Of a stretch of DNA of 64,000 nt, positions 1 through 11,302 are shown piece by piece. The DNA is from Codonopsis lanceolata. Its lineage: Eukaryota; Streptophyta; Magnoliopsida; Asterales; Campanulaceae. The translations under genes were made by a program, and so were the position numbers. The stretch covers positions 163,483,998 through 163,547,997 of the forward strand of contig CM028379.1 of NCBI GenBank assembly GCA_013146195.2, written 5' to 3'. Numbering within the stretch: the stretch's first letter is position 1; the number at the start of each line of letters is the position of its first letter. The notes under the pieces are model-generated. The model saw nothing but the letters and a program-made list of their open reading frames with translations, did no database searches and was not told the origin of the DNA.

Positions 1-2145
1 ATATTGCCGGGTGATGGTGCTGAAAGGGGATCAAGAGATATTGTTGTGTATTACAGGGGACCAAGGCTTAATGCGGATCGGTGAATGTCACCCAGCATAT
101 GCACCATTACACTACGTGTTGTTGTTTCCATTTGGGGAGCTAGGGTGGGAACCGTCAATGACACTTTGGGATGTGCGTATAGATGCTCCAAGTACAACAG
201 CAAGAAACCGACTCACAATGATGGATTATTATAGTTATCGTCTATTCCAACGAACTGAGAATATTCAACCATTTTGAGAGCCCAGCTGTTCAGGAATTTT
301 TGGTCGATGTGCGAAACGGCGAACAAAACCGTCTTCACTACATTAGAGAAAACAACCTTCAATTTTTTCGTGTTGATCGCTATAAAGACCTCGAAATCCA
401 TGATGAAGAGGATCAAGACCAGATCAAGCGGTACAAGATATATTCTCCCATCTTCTTTCCTTGGTGGAGGGAGATGTATGAAATTTTTCGAGGATTCTAT
501 GGCAATTACTCGCGCATACAAACACCACGATATTTTTTTAACCATATTGCTAACCCAAGCGTGGAGGAAATTAATGATGCTCTACTACCTAATCAAGCTT
601 CGACCCGGATTTGGTTGCACGAGTTTTGAATTAAAGAGGAAACAATTGATAAAACAGTTAAAGAAAATAGGGTGTTTGGACGAATAGAAGCATATGTTTT
701 TTCGAGTTTGAGAAAAGAGGATTGCCTCATATGCATGCTCTATTTTTTCATGAGAACACGATAAGATCAAAACACGGAACAAGTTGATAGGGTGGTCTCT
801 GAGTTTGATCCGATTAGTAACCACACTTTTTTGACCAGATAAAGATGCATGATACATGGACCATGCGGGATAGACCCAATGCGCAATGTATGGAGAATAA
901 TTTTTGCAAAAAACGATACAAGCTATGGGCTGAAACTACTTCTATTGATTTTGACGGTTATCCAGTCTATCGTCGACGCAAGAATGACGTGGTATTGATG
1001 GTGAGCGGGAAACAACTGGATCATAGAGATGTTGTACCGTATAATCCTTATCTAACAGAGATGTTTAAGCGTCATATTAATGTGGAAGTATGTCTTTGGG
1101 ATGAGATGTGTGAAATACATTAATAAATACATCTATAAAGGACATGATAGAGCAACAATGGTTTTGGGGAGAGGAGATGAGATCAAACAATATCTTGATG
1201 CGAGGTATATTGGACCCCGAAGCTGCGTAAGCGATTATTTGGCAACACACATGAAGAATTTCTAATGTTGTTCGATTGGATCTCCATCTCCCTGGAGAGA
1301 ACATAATGTTACTTTTGATTCAAGGCAGTCGGAGATCGAATCGTCAACAAGGCTGCGGAGAAAGTAACAAAATTAATGGCTTTTTTAATTGTTGTGCTTA
1401 GATAGAATGGCCGAGGTTTAACATATCAACAAATGCCACGTAATACACTTGGAATAAATTTTTTTGGAAAGCGCAGGCATCCTAACTATCCAAGCGGTGC
1501 TATTGGTATATATTTTGCTAGCCCCTCGAGTGGAGAGATTTTACCCGACTATTACTAATTCTGTGAAAGGCCCAACATCGTGGGAAAATTTACGCATATA
1601 ATGGTGTTCGATATGATACATTCAAAGATGCATGTGTTGCACGGGGTCTTTTAGAAGATGATGAAGAATGGGCAATGTTTAGAAGAAGCATCGGTTATGA
1701 TGGATATCAATTGAGAAGATTATTTGCGCTTATACTCACACAATGTTCTCGATCGGCGATGAGTTGTGGAATAAGTTTGCATTGAATATATGTGATGATC
1801 TTCCACACCAATTGCGTATAAATTTAATTACAAATCAGTGATAGTCAAGTAGCAGATTATGGTTTGCATCTCTTGAATGAAATATTACAAGAATCGGTAA
1901 GGTTTACAAGATTTTCCACCGATGCCTCCCAAATGAAAATTGGACACATCGTAGGCAACAACAGACTATTGTGGGAACATAGGCAGCTCAGATCGATGAT
2001 CGCACAACTGTGCGGAAGAAAATATTAACTATTTGAATGATGGTCAAAGACTTTGTTTGAAGTTGTAATCTCTTCGGTGGTTGAAAATCAAGGAAGACTT
2101 TTTTTTCTTGAATGGGGTGCTGATGCAGGAAAAAACATTTTTATA
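1..2145 (+). pseudogene. Helitron Rep/helicase, decayed, truncated by gap
   Basis: Remains of the replication initiator/helicase of a rolling-circle Helitron, which nicks DNA and drives strand transfer. The reading frame shifts many times. The order is typical of the family: an N-terminal helitron-like domain (HPAYAPLHYVLLFPFGE, near 90-145), a Rep segment with a two-histidine metal motif read as GLPHMHALFFHE (His codons at 728-730 and 734-736), then a tyrosine segment KYINKYIYKGHDRA (about 1110-1155). A pre-helicase block (GLLEDDEEWAMFRRS, about 1648-1692) follows. The last readable part, GADAGKNIF (about 2120-2143), looks like a degraded ATP-binding Walker A loop and stops at the N run. The 5' end lies outside the window. 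Family assignment is firm; activity is excluded by the frameshifts. Confidence 0.87.
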
Positions 2146-2245
2146 NNNNNNNNNNNNNNNNNNNNNNNNNNNNNNNNNNNNNNNNNNNNNNNNNNNNNNN
2201 NNNNNNNNNNNNNNNNNNNNNNNNNNNNNNNNNNNNNNNNNNNNN
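2146..2245. other. assembly gap (100 N)
   Basis: A run of exactly 100 N. It sits between the Helitron helicase on the left and the integrase of Tekay element C on the right, so the junction of the two elements is not visible. The fixed length suggests a placeholder of unknown true size. Confidence 0.99.
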
Positions 2246-4180
2246 CATGTCCTCAAAATCGAATCAATCGCTCGGACGACCATCCATTTGTGGATGAAAA
2301 GGCATGCTTGAAGTCTAATTTGGTCCCAAAGCTTCTGCGTTTGCCAAAATCTGGATGTGAACCTCGGATCTCTATCGGATCAATACTTAGGTGCGCCACC
2401 ATGAAGTCTCACGATCTCACGAATATACAAAGGCGCTAAGCGAGTCACGAATAAGTGATCGCGATCGAATAAAATGTGCGGACTTAGTCAATCCATTCAA
2501 CTATAACCCATTGCGTTAAAACCTCTCGCGTGTGGCGGTAACACGTCACAAAATCCATAGTAATGAACTCCATTTCCACTCGGGGAATCTCCGATTGGTT
2601 GTAGAAGTCATGGGGCCTCACGATGCTCGACTTTAACTTTCTTGACAAGTCAAACACTTGACACATACTCCCATGATTTCCTCATTGCCTTTCACCAAAA
2701 TTGTCTTTTCAAGTCTAAGTACATCTTCGTGCTCCGGGTGAATGGTATACCTCGATTTATGAGCCTCATCAAGAACCAATCTCTTCAAGTCATCATTAGA
2801 AGGAACACAAATTCGACCTCGAAATGTCAAAGCACCACCATAATCCGCGAAATCGAGGCATTTTCCTTGACCCATCATGATTTTCTTCATTCGGATCATT
2901 CCTGCGCTTCTTTAATCTTCCAACAAAGCGGTGTAGCACGAACATTGAAAATCACACCTTATCAAAAACACTAGGACTCCAATCTCGCAAGTCCTCCAAC
3001 ATCTTCCACTCCTTAACCATCATACACGACATATGAACCTTCTACTTTCAGGCATCATTACTACATTTGCCTTCCAGGATGATACAAAATAGTGCAATCG
3101 GTCTTTGTTTCTCCATCCATCTTCTTTGCCTCATGTTCAATTCTTTTGGGAAAACAAGTACTTCAAACTTTTGTGGTCGGTGAAGATCTCAAATTTAGCT
3201 CCATACAAGTAGTGTTTCCAGCAATAATCGCAGCCAACTCCATATGTGTGGTATAATGCAGCAAGTTGAATAGACAACTTCCTCGGCATGGCGATAACTC
3301 TACCATGCATCAACACGCGGCAACCTTCCTTAGAAGCATCACTATAAATCACGAAATTATCTCCTCCACTAGGCAAAGCCAAAATAGGTGCCGGCGTCAA
3401 TCGCTTCTTAAGCTCTTGAAAACTAACTTCATTTTTCGCTCCAACAAAAGCGGCACATTCTTTTGCGTCAATTTCGTCATAGTCACGTCAGAAAATCCCT
3501 CAATAAATCTTAATAACCCGCTAGACCCAGAAACTCCGAACCTCGGTAGCAGAACTAGGTCTCTTCCATTCGTCACGACTTGACCTTAGAAGGATCAACG
3601 GCTACTGGCGCTAGAAATGATATGCCCCAAAAGGACACTTCCTCAAGCCAAAGGCACATTTACTAAACTTGCGCATAAGGTTGTTTCTCTCGAAGAATAG
3701 ACAAGACAATCCTCGAAGTGTTTCTCATGCTCCTCAGAGATTTCGAATACACTAAGATATCATCGATGAAGACTACAACAAACAATCGAGATAACTATGA
3801 AAGACACGGTTCATCAAGTCCATAAATACCATTGGTGCATTAAATCAACAAACGGCATCACCACGAATTCAAAGTGCCCATATCTAGTGCTTTGCGTCTT
3901 GGAATGTCTTCCTCTAACCTTCAATTGATAGTAACCCCATCGCAAATCAAGCTTAGAATAGGCGATAGACCCTTGCAATTGGTCAAAAGATCATCAATGT
4001 GGGGTAGAGGATACTTATTCTTAATGGTCACCTTATTCAATTCAGCGATAATCTATGCATAACATAAACTCCCATCTTTCTTCCTCACAAATAGGACAGG
4101 TGCGCCCCAGGCGACACACTTCGGTTTAATAAAACCAATCTCTAGGAGTTCTGCAAGCGAGTTTTCAACTCTCTAAGCTC
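2246..4180 (-). pseudogene. Tekay element C pol: RT, RNase H, integrase N-part
   Basis: Remnant of polymerase and integrase domains that would copy retrotransposon RNA and insert the cDNA. Read on the minus strand from 4180 leftward: RT fragments, then an RNase H segment (APILALPSGGDNFVIYSDAS, and KFEIFTDHKSLKYLFSQ, 3140-3400), then the integrase zinc-binding region (TFRGRICVPSNDDLKRLVLD and YTIHPEH, 2640-2830), then the start of the integrase core up to the gap. The frame changes every few hundred bases and stops are frequent. The same blocks are better preserved in element B at 32970-35100, which is how the frames were recognised. Confidence 0.8.
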
Positions 4181-4800
4181 ACGGGCGCCATCTATCACGG
4201 TGCCTTAGAAATCGGTGAAGTCCCGGAATAAGCTCAATACAAAACTCTAGTTCTCTCGGGCGGCATAGCATGATCGGTAGAAAACACATCGGAAACTCAC
4301 ATACTCTGGGAACCTCCTCTAAATTCGGCGAAGACCTCTTCTTCAACAATGCGAGCAAGATAACCCGTACCCCTTGAGACAACAATTTTCTAGCCCTTAG
4401 TGCAGAAATGAAATGCAAGTCACTCGGCGGCTTGATCACCCACAAAAAGTAAATTCGGGCACACCGGCATATAAAAAGTAACCCTCTTCTATGGCGGTCA
4501 ACTATAGCATGATAAGCACATAACCGGTCCATGCCAAGAATCACATCAAAATCACGTATAGGGAGAACTACCAAGTCCGCATGCAAAGTGTGGTCACCCA
4601 AAACATCACAAGATCTAAACACCGGGCGAGCATATATTCCCCGGCGGGGTAGACACTTCAAGCAAGTATGGCAAAGATTGAGGCAATACGCAAAGATTCT
4701 CAACAAAGTGCGAGAAACAACATAAGAATGCGAAGACCACGGATCTATGAGAATTCGAGCCTTATGATCAAATATAGAAAAAGTACCTCCTATCCTGTAG
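4181..4800 (-). pseudogene. Tekay element C protease region
   Basis: Aspartic protease segment of the Tekay-like polyprotein, which would cleave Gag-Pol. The clearest part is VVLPIRDFDVILGMDRLCAY (about 4520-4580), the C-terminal half of the fold. The catalytic DxG region lies around 4740-4790 and is degraded by a frameshift. The equivalent in element B (35100-35721) keeps the catalytic IDPGSSHSYV. Decay rules out activity. Confidence 0.75.
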
Positions 4801-5880
4801 TAGACCCACGAACCTCGTGATCAGCGCAAACCTGACACGAACCGGTTTACCATCCCATCTCTCTTAGCCCCAGGCTGGCTGCCGGCGCCACGGTGATTGG
4901 CCTTGAACTTGGGACAATCTCTCTTCATGTGTCAGTCTCAAATGTAACACTTCCAGTCTTTGCCCGGCTATCATTTGTGTGCCTGGACTTACGGCGAGCA
5001 GAACAAATCATAGTCTCATTCGAGACCACTTGCCCCGAGTAGAAGAAGTGTTGTTACCGCTTCCACGCACGTGGCCTACCTTGGCCTCCACCTCTATCAC
5101 GGTTCCTTGGTATCCCATACGCTGCCAGAATTATTTCACGATTAGTGTTACGAGTAGCACGTGCGTGCACCATTACTCTTGACTCGGTGCTCCAATCTTT
5201 CAACCTCATAGCTCTATCAGCTGCGGTCAGATGTCGGTGAGCTTAAGTGCTAGAATCGCTTCCTAAATTCAGTCCTCAACCCTTTAACAAACTTATGTGT
5301 TCTCAGAGCCTCGTAGGAATCAAATCACGTGCAATAACGGCTCGGCTCGGTGAACTTCGCTGAGAATCTGCATGGTCTTGTTGCTCAAGATTATAGAATT
5401 CTTTCTCCACTTTGGTTGCGAACCACATCAGGTACGTATTCCTCCTTAAATTCCCTAAGATTTAAGCCCAAGGGACTTGTGCATCTCCAACTTTCCTAAT
5501 ACATTCCACCTTTTCGGCGGCTCACTTAAACTTCGCTAGTCGACTTTCTCCTCATCGGTACACTCCAACATAGATAAGATTTTGATCATCTCTTCCATCC
5601 ACAACTCGGCCTCCCTCGGGTTTGGCTCCCAGCTAATTGACTTAAGGAATCTCTCAGGAGAGTGTTGTCGATCCTCGGTCTCGGTGGTGGTGCAACTTCC
5701 TCTGTCGAGGTGGTGGTGCCTCCCAGAAGCTTGACCCACCAGAAAAGCCATCTCTCTGGACCTGGATTGCGGTGACGGTTACCTCGAAACCGGGTTCGTG
5801 GGACCTCTCTGGGCCTACCTCTACATACGGCCATTTCCATTCCTAGGATTATCCATCGAACTCCTACAAGAGAATTCACT
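4801..5880 (-). pseudogene. Tekay element C gag
   Basis: Position and similarity to element B identify this as the capsid/nucleocapsid gene. It lies between protease and the primer-binding site. Short stretches such as LGGTTTSTEEVAPPPRPR (about 5650-5720) and SWEPNPREAELWMEEMIKIL (about 5575-5640) match the same positions of element B near 36420-36560. The frame is broken in many places. The zinc-knuckle region near 4900-4975 is not intact. Confidence 0.65.
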
Positions 5881-5950
5881 CGGCGTTAGAATCATCACAC
5901 AAATAACCAACCCGCTGAGCCATGGAACCTATCGGCCGACTAACTTTATA

Positions 5951-5962
5951 GCACGATACCAA
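5951..5962 (-). promoter_or_regulatory. primer-binding site, element C
   Basis: Read on the minus strand this is TTGGTATCGTGC, two bases inside the 5' LTR end. It resembles the site complementary to the 3' end of initiator methionine tRNA that primes cDNA synthesis in many plant gypsy and copia elements. It fixes the orientation of the element and the inner edge of the LTR. Confidence 0.7.
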
Positions 5963-5965
5963 GCG

Positions 5966-8711
5966 TGACGGACCCAGGCCGGACCAATGCGAGATCCCGA
6001 ATCGCGCCGTCCAAATAATCAAGTTAAACACATAAGCATGCACAAGTAGGATTATAAAATTCATGTGGCGCAACATTGCATACGAATAACAACTCGGCTA
6101 CACTTGGCGGAAAAACAACCTAATTTAAACAAGTCATCGGCGGCGTTACAGTAAGAACAACAACTACTCCTACAATTAACACATGCTTATAAAACCTCGC
6201 GGCCACAACATGCGGAGACAACAACAATAATAACACTTTAAACAAGCTTTAGCGGAAAAGCGTGATGAACCATACACATATGAACAAGCTCGACATATAA
6301 GTCGGCATACCAAAAAATTACAAGTATCAAATATTTAAGTTACTACAACAACAAAACCCCAAGCCAAGTCTACATGACTTGCTTCCGTCCTTTCAAAATA
6401 AAAGATTAATCAATTAAAGTCCAAAAGAGCAACCTCGCTCTAGCGTCCAAGCGAACACGTGAATCTAGCGTGGGGCGTCTCCTCGGCTTTGATCTAAGGA
6501 AAACAAAGCAAACAACAGGTAAGTCGAAAGACTTAGTAAGTTACCAAAATATGCATGTTCATGTTATAGCATGACAATTATCACAATTATGGCATATCAT
6601 CATCATTTAACACTTAGCACCTTATTCACATAAGTGCGTAAAGTAAATCATACAAGTAGGATATGATAGTCACGCCTCAGAGCTCCTGCAAAACATTCCC
6701 TGTTACTAGTTCGTGCCATCGATGTTATGTGAATTATCGACTCATCGTCGAAGTCACCGATCTCAATAGCAAGCCAATGCGGCACTTAACCGACACGGCA
6801 TTTCACTGCCCACAAAGGGAGGGGGTGGTGAAGTCCAGTGTGCGGCGATAGCAAACACGAATCCCATAATTCGTGAAGGCTGCATCGCCCCACCGACTTG
6901 ATAAACAAACCAAATTATGCCACTCAATGCAATGCACAAGTAGATATTTACTTGACTCCCACCAAGGACCGATTCGACAAGAGCGAACTCGACCAACCAA
7001 GTAGGGTTAATCTCTACTATAAAATCATATCAAGGCAATTAAATTGCACAAAACCAAATCTTTCACAACAACTTGTTATAAACAATCAACCAAGCTCATA
7101 CTTGAGTAACCAAGTCAAACGGCCAAACTTCAGGGATTGAAACTAGAGTTCAACACGTTCAAATATTCCCTAGAGTCGACTCCGTTGAGTCTTTGCTCTA
7201 AATTCCCAATTTTGGGGAAATTGAAGCTATATGCTTCATAACCCAACTTAGGTCACTTCTAAGTTCAACAAGGGTATAATTTCACCTAAAACATTTTAAT
7301 ATAATTCATGTTCTTCATGTAGTCCAATATTGAGGATACAACACATAACCATTTTCACAAATACCACATAGACATAAATTAGGGCATTTCCAAATTATAT
7401 CACTTTCATCAACAAACATGCTACATATTTCTAACATGTTCAAGACCTCAATTAACATAATGAAAGAGTAATTTCAACATTCAAAGGCAAGAAATCAACC
7501 TAGACATGCTCCTAACAAAATCATACATTCAAAATTCGTAGGAAGCAATTATGTGTCCTCATTGACCTCACACATCATAGACTTTGTTTCCTTAGGGTCA
7601 ATGAGAACTAAAATGAAGAAGAGTAACTTACCTAGCTTGAGTGAAAACTCAAGAGAATCCAAATCTAAACGGTGAAGTCGCTCTTTCGCCTCACCCGCCG
7701 AGAACTGCCTACGGCGATCGAACGGTGGAATCCTTGGGGATCGAAGGAAGAAGATGAAGCTAGGGCTCAAAACTCAAGCCCCCAACTCTCTCTCTCTCTA
7801 ACTTGTAGAAATAGGATGAACAAATGAAAAGTTTACAGAAAATTTGGTCAAGGTTGGGTATTTATACCTCCCAAATAAAAAGGGGTACAAGAGGTATTTC
7901 TCAAGTGCAATTAGTGAGTGTTAGGGGGTAATCAAACACTTAACCAAACTAAATTAACCTCTAATTGATGTTAGGACTTGATTAGGACTAAGTGTGGGTA
8001 TTTAGGAAGGGTTTAGAGGGGTTTAAAGGGGTAGGATAGGCATTTCACTAATCTAACTCAAAACAGGGCAAGAAAAATCCCAGAGAGAACGCAGTGAGGC
8101 GGGCGCCTCACCTCCATGCCGCCTCAAACTCGGGCCCCCAAGTTCAGTCCATTTTGAATTTGCCTTCTCAGTTGAGGCGGGCGCCTGCAAGTCCCATGCG
8201 GCCGCCCGCTCTGTAATCTCTGAAACTTGATCTAAACTAGTCCTAAATGATCCCAAACTTACGGGCAACCATTCTAAGGTCTAACCCTACTCAAAACGCA
8301 GTCGAAACACACCCAACAACTCCGGGACAAGATAGAACAAGGCGCGAACCACGCGATTTAATGAACAACTGATCAAACTACAATCAAACACCATTCAAAC
8401 TAGGATATCTTGGTCATGAAAGAGACTTGTTTCAACACGATTAAGACCTGAATATAAAGCCAAGAACTCAACGAACACTTCGTACGTCGAAATAGAAGCA
8501 AATACTTGAAAGAACGAGGAATCGCTAAGGCCAACTTCAAGCGATTAAACCGGCGATTCAACAAACAAGTTTATATGATTCTAAACATGTTATGGACTTC
8601 TAGAATGATCTATGAATGATTCTAAGACGTTTATATATCAATTAAACAAGTTCACAATCAACCAAGAAAGATAAAACAAGCATAGAATGCATTAAGATTA
8701 CGGGCGTTACA
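5966..8711 (-). repeat. 5' LTR of Tekay element C (2.75 kb)
   Basis: On the plus strand it runs from TGACGGACCCAGG to CGGGCGTTACA, so on its own strand it starts TGTAACGCCCG and ends in TCA. It aligns block by block with LTR-A, LTR-B and the right LTR of element B: a CATGTGGCGCAACAT block, a TTAGTAAGTTAC block, a GGGGTAGG-like promoter side, and an ACTCAACGAACACTTCG block. No ORF in it is convincing. Confidence 0.85.
7856..8200 (-). promoter_or_regulatory. LTR-C promoter: TATA box plus GC palindromes
   Basis: A minus-strand TATA box (GGTATAAATACCC, 7856-7868) is followed on its upstream side by GAGGCGGGCGCCTC (8096-8109) and a second copy GAGGCGGGCGCC (8174-8185). The arms GAGGCG/CGCCTC are inverted repeats. 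The same arrangement occurs in LTR-A, LTR-B and the solo LTR at 11303. Confidence 0.6.
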
Positions 8712-9532
8712 ATTAAAGAATAGCCCCAGCTTAAAGAGCTCGAGACCGAAACAAATGAAACCAAGAGAGACGTTGTCTCACAAGGTATGAAAACTAAACT
8801 CCGTGTCGTTAAACATCGTTAGACGCCAGAACTAACCATCGGCACCCGTGCCGCTTCCATCAAAATCAACCGATATAACAATGACCCACGGCTAAAGCAT
8901 ACCGGCACCGCACAACAACTAGATAACTAGAATAATGAAATCCCCGAAGCTACACGCTCGGGTATAACCGATTGATTACTCTACTATGGAGTACTTAGGC
9001 TCGACTACAAATGTCGGCTATTGGAATAATACAACAATACTAGAACATCTATCCATTGGCAAAGTTTATATAACTTTACAAAGAAATATCGCCCAACAAA
9101 ATACAAGGACACAAATATAAATATCGAATAAGCGGACTAGGTTCCGCTAGCAAAAGGGAGGAGATAATCATATATATCACGACCTCAACTCAACTATCGA
9201 TCCACGTGGCTCTCGCTAGACGGGATCTACTCGGCCTCAACGCTAGCGAACGCACACCGAAAAGTGTACGGAGTGAGTCATAAAGACTCGCGCTACTACA
9301 AACAACATATCATAAATGAAACATTGTTATAATAAAACATGTCATCGTGTTTGTTACGACTAAAACCTCTTGAAGACATGCCTTATACTCGACACTTCTC
9401 AAGATAATCTCTCTTTTCATGTACTAAACCGTCCAAACGACTAGGGTGAAATTCCCTGATCATAAACAAACCAAATAAGTTAGAAAACATTTCACAAAGA
9501 ATCAACATATATAAAGGAATGTATATCTATAT
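8712..9532 (-). repeat. LTR-D, left part (split by CACTA)
   Basis: Non-coding sequence with the layout of a Tekay-like LTR but a different family: GCTCGACTACAAATGTCGGC and a GAGTCATAAAGACTCGCGC block match the positions of GCTCGACATATAAGTCGGC and AAGTCGAAAGACTTAGTAAG in the other LTRs. It ends at the CACTA target site TAT (9530-9532) and continues at 22645. Its own left end is cut by the LTR of element C. Confidence 0.6.
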
Positions 9533-9563
9533 CACTACGAAAAAACTCGGTATTGCCATGGAC
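9533..9563 (+). repeat. CACTA left terminal inverted repeat
   Basis: Starts CACTACGAAAAAACTCGG and ends TTGCCATGGAC. It matches the reverse complement of 22614-22644 at 29 of 31 positions. Confidence 0.9.
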
Positions 9564-10100
9564 AATTTACCAAGGAAATATAAATCCATTGTAATTTCCA
9601 AGGAATTTACCTAGGAAATTTATTTCCCAATTACGCCAAGGAAATTACCAAGGAAAACTATTTCCATGGAGAATGTCGAGAATTCAGATAGGAAATGTAT
9701 TCTGGGTATTTTGGAAGGAATTTACCAAGGAGAATATTGTCCTTTGGAAATTCCGACGAATTTAGTATGGAAAAATATTTCTACAGTAATTTACAAGGAA
9801 TTTACCATGGAAAATATTTCGAAGGCAAATATCCTTTATAAATTCCTTGGGAAGTATCACTCCAAATTTAGCTAGAAAATTACCAAGGAAACTAATCCTC
9901 TAAAATTACCCAAGGATATTTTTCAACGGGATATTTTATGGAACCGAATATTTTTTGGCGCTAAACTTCCCTCCAAATTTACCAAGGAAAATATTCCTAG
10001 GCAATTAGGCAAAACCTTAAAAAAATTGGTGGGAAGATTCCCGCCATAATTACCAACAAAATTCCAAAGGAATAATTGCAAGGAAATATTTCCTTGGTGA
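9564..10100. repeat. CACTA left subterminal repeats
   Basis: Many copies of a short unit around ACCAAGGAA(A/T), mostly direct, some inverted as TTCCTTGG. In CACTA elements such subterminal arrays are where the transposon DNA-binding protein docks. ORFs that cross the array are repeat artefacts. Confidence 0.85.
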
Positions 10101-10851
10101 AATCCTTGGGGTTTTGTAATATATGTGTGTGTTATATACACACATAATAATTATTTCTCAATAGAAAACATTTAACTTTTTATAAACATATTTATCATTA
10201 GATACCTTTAAACACTAGTATATAAATATACACATATATCTTAATTGATTTGTTAATATTTACATATTTAACCAGCAACATAATTACAAAAAACGAGAAT
10301 ATACATCCATGTATAAGTGTTTATAAAAATGCTAACGAAAATCAATTTTCAAGTTCGCTTAAGATTTTTTAGAATAAAAAATTAACAAAGTAGTTAAGTA
10401 GATTCGATATGAATTTGTATATGAATTACATCGTATGAACTCTTATCATTTTCTTAAAAGAGTATCATGTTTGATCTAGCACACAAATTAAAGAAGATAA
10501 TTAAGTCTATTATAAATATTAAGATAATGTGTATTTTTGTTGTAAGACATATACACACAATATAAACATTATCTAGGCGCTCATGTATGAGATCATCTAG
10601 TTGTGTCATCATAACTTCTATTGTTAGCTCGTTTCTTCAATTGGGCATGACAGAAAGATACAAACATGGTCTCCATATCGACATGTTTGACGGGATGTAG
10701 AGCACTTGATGGGATGAGAGTATGATATGACGCTATCGCATAAGTAAATGAGATCGATCTATCCAAACGATAGTTGAATTGTCAAATTGGTATCATAGTA
10801 AGATAAGCATGATCTCTGATTTCATAAGACCATATCTGATACAGTCTAATT
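10101..10851. other. AT-rich CACTA interior, nothing recognised
   Basis: Strongly AT-rich sequence without a credible ORF, RNA gene or repeat boundary. It lies between the left subterminal repeats and the 41-bp tandem array. Confidence 0.6.
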
Positions 10852-11138
10852 TCCTATTATAGTATGACCTAATAAGGCGCCAGACTCTTATTGTCCTATT
10901 ATGGTATGCTTAAAAGGACACTAATTCTTAGTGTCCTATTATGATACAGTCTAATAAGACACATGATTCTTAGTGTCCTAGTATGGTATGACTAATAGGA
11001 CGCCTGACTCTTGTATCCTATTATGGTACGACTAATAGGATGCCTGAATTTTTGTGTCCTATTATGGTACAGCTAATAGGACGCCTAACTCTTAGTATCC
11101 TATTATGGTACAACTAATAAGACACTTGACTCTTAGTA
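10852..11138 (+). repeat. 41-bp tandem repeat, 7 units
   Basis: Seven units of 40-42 bp start at 10852, 10894, 10934, 10976, 11016, 11057 and 11098. Each begins TCCTATTATGGTA and continues CTAATAGGACGCCTGACTC with scattered differences. A partial eighth unit follows (TCCAATTAT). It lies inside the CACTA, about 750 bp after the left subterminal repeats. Confidence 0.9.
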
Positions 11139-11302
11139 TCCAATTATCATTAAGCCAAATAACGATCACCTGGTTATTACCACTCTATAACCATGGATCC
11201 ACCACAATTACTACTAATATGCATCCCTTCCCCATGAAAACTATCACCTCCTACCCACCACCAAACCACCATCACCTCCTCAATTCCTGCCACTACCATC
11301 AC

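Larger units (their letters stand above)
2246..8711 (-). mobile_element. Tekay/Del-like Ty3/gypsy element C, 5' part
   Basis: A minus-strand LTR retrotransposon. From right to left it shows a 5' LTR (5966-8711), an initiator-Met-type primer-binding site, gag, protease, RT, RNase H and the start of integrase, then the assembly gap. The integrase C-terminus, chromodomain and 3' LTR are missing. The coding part resembles element B (32222-36838) throughout but has more stops and small deletions, so it is an older copy of the same family. The base to the right of its LTR (8712) belongs to LTR-D, so it seems to have inserted into that LTR. Confidence 0.85.

Noticed and set aside
2053..2439. ORFs that run through the N gap
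   Set aside because: They join Helitron and Tekay sequence across unknown bases; the continuity is an artefact.
9666..9875. ORF with repeated IYQGEY/IYKEFT
   Set aside because: It is a translation of the CACTA subterminal repeats.
10852..11138. CRISPR-like repeat array (also 19783-20166)
   Set aside because: There are no unique spacers between conserved repeats; the whole unit repeats with divergence. The context is a plant CACTA transposon.
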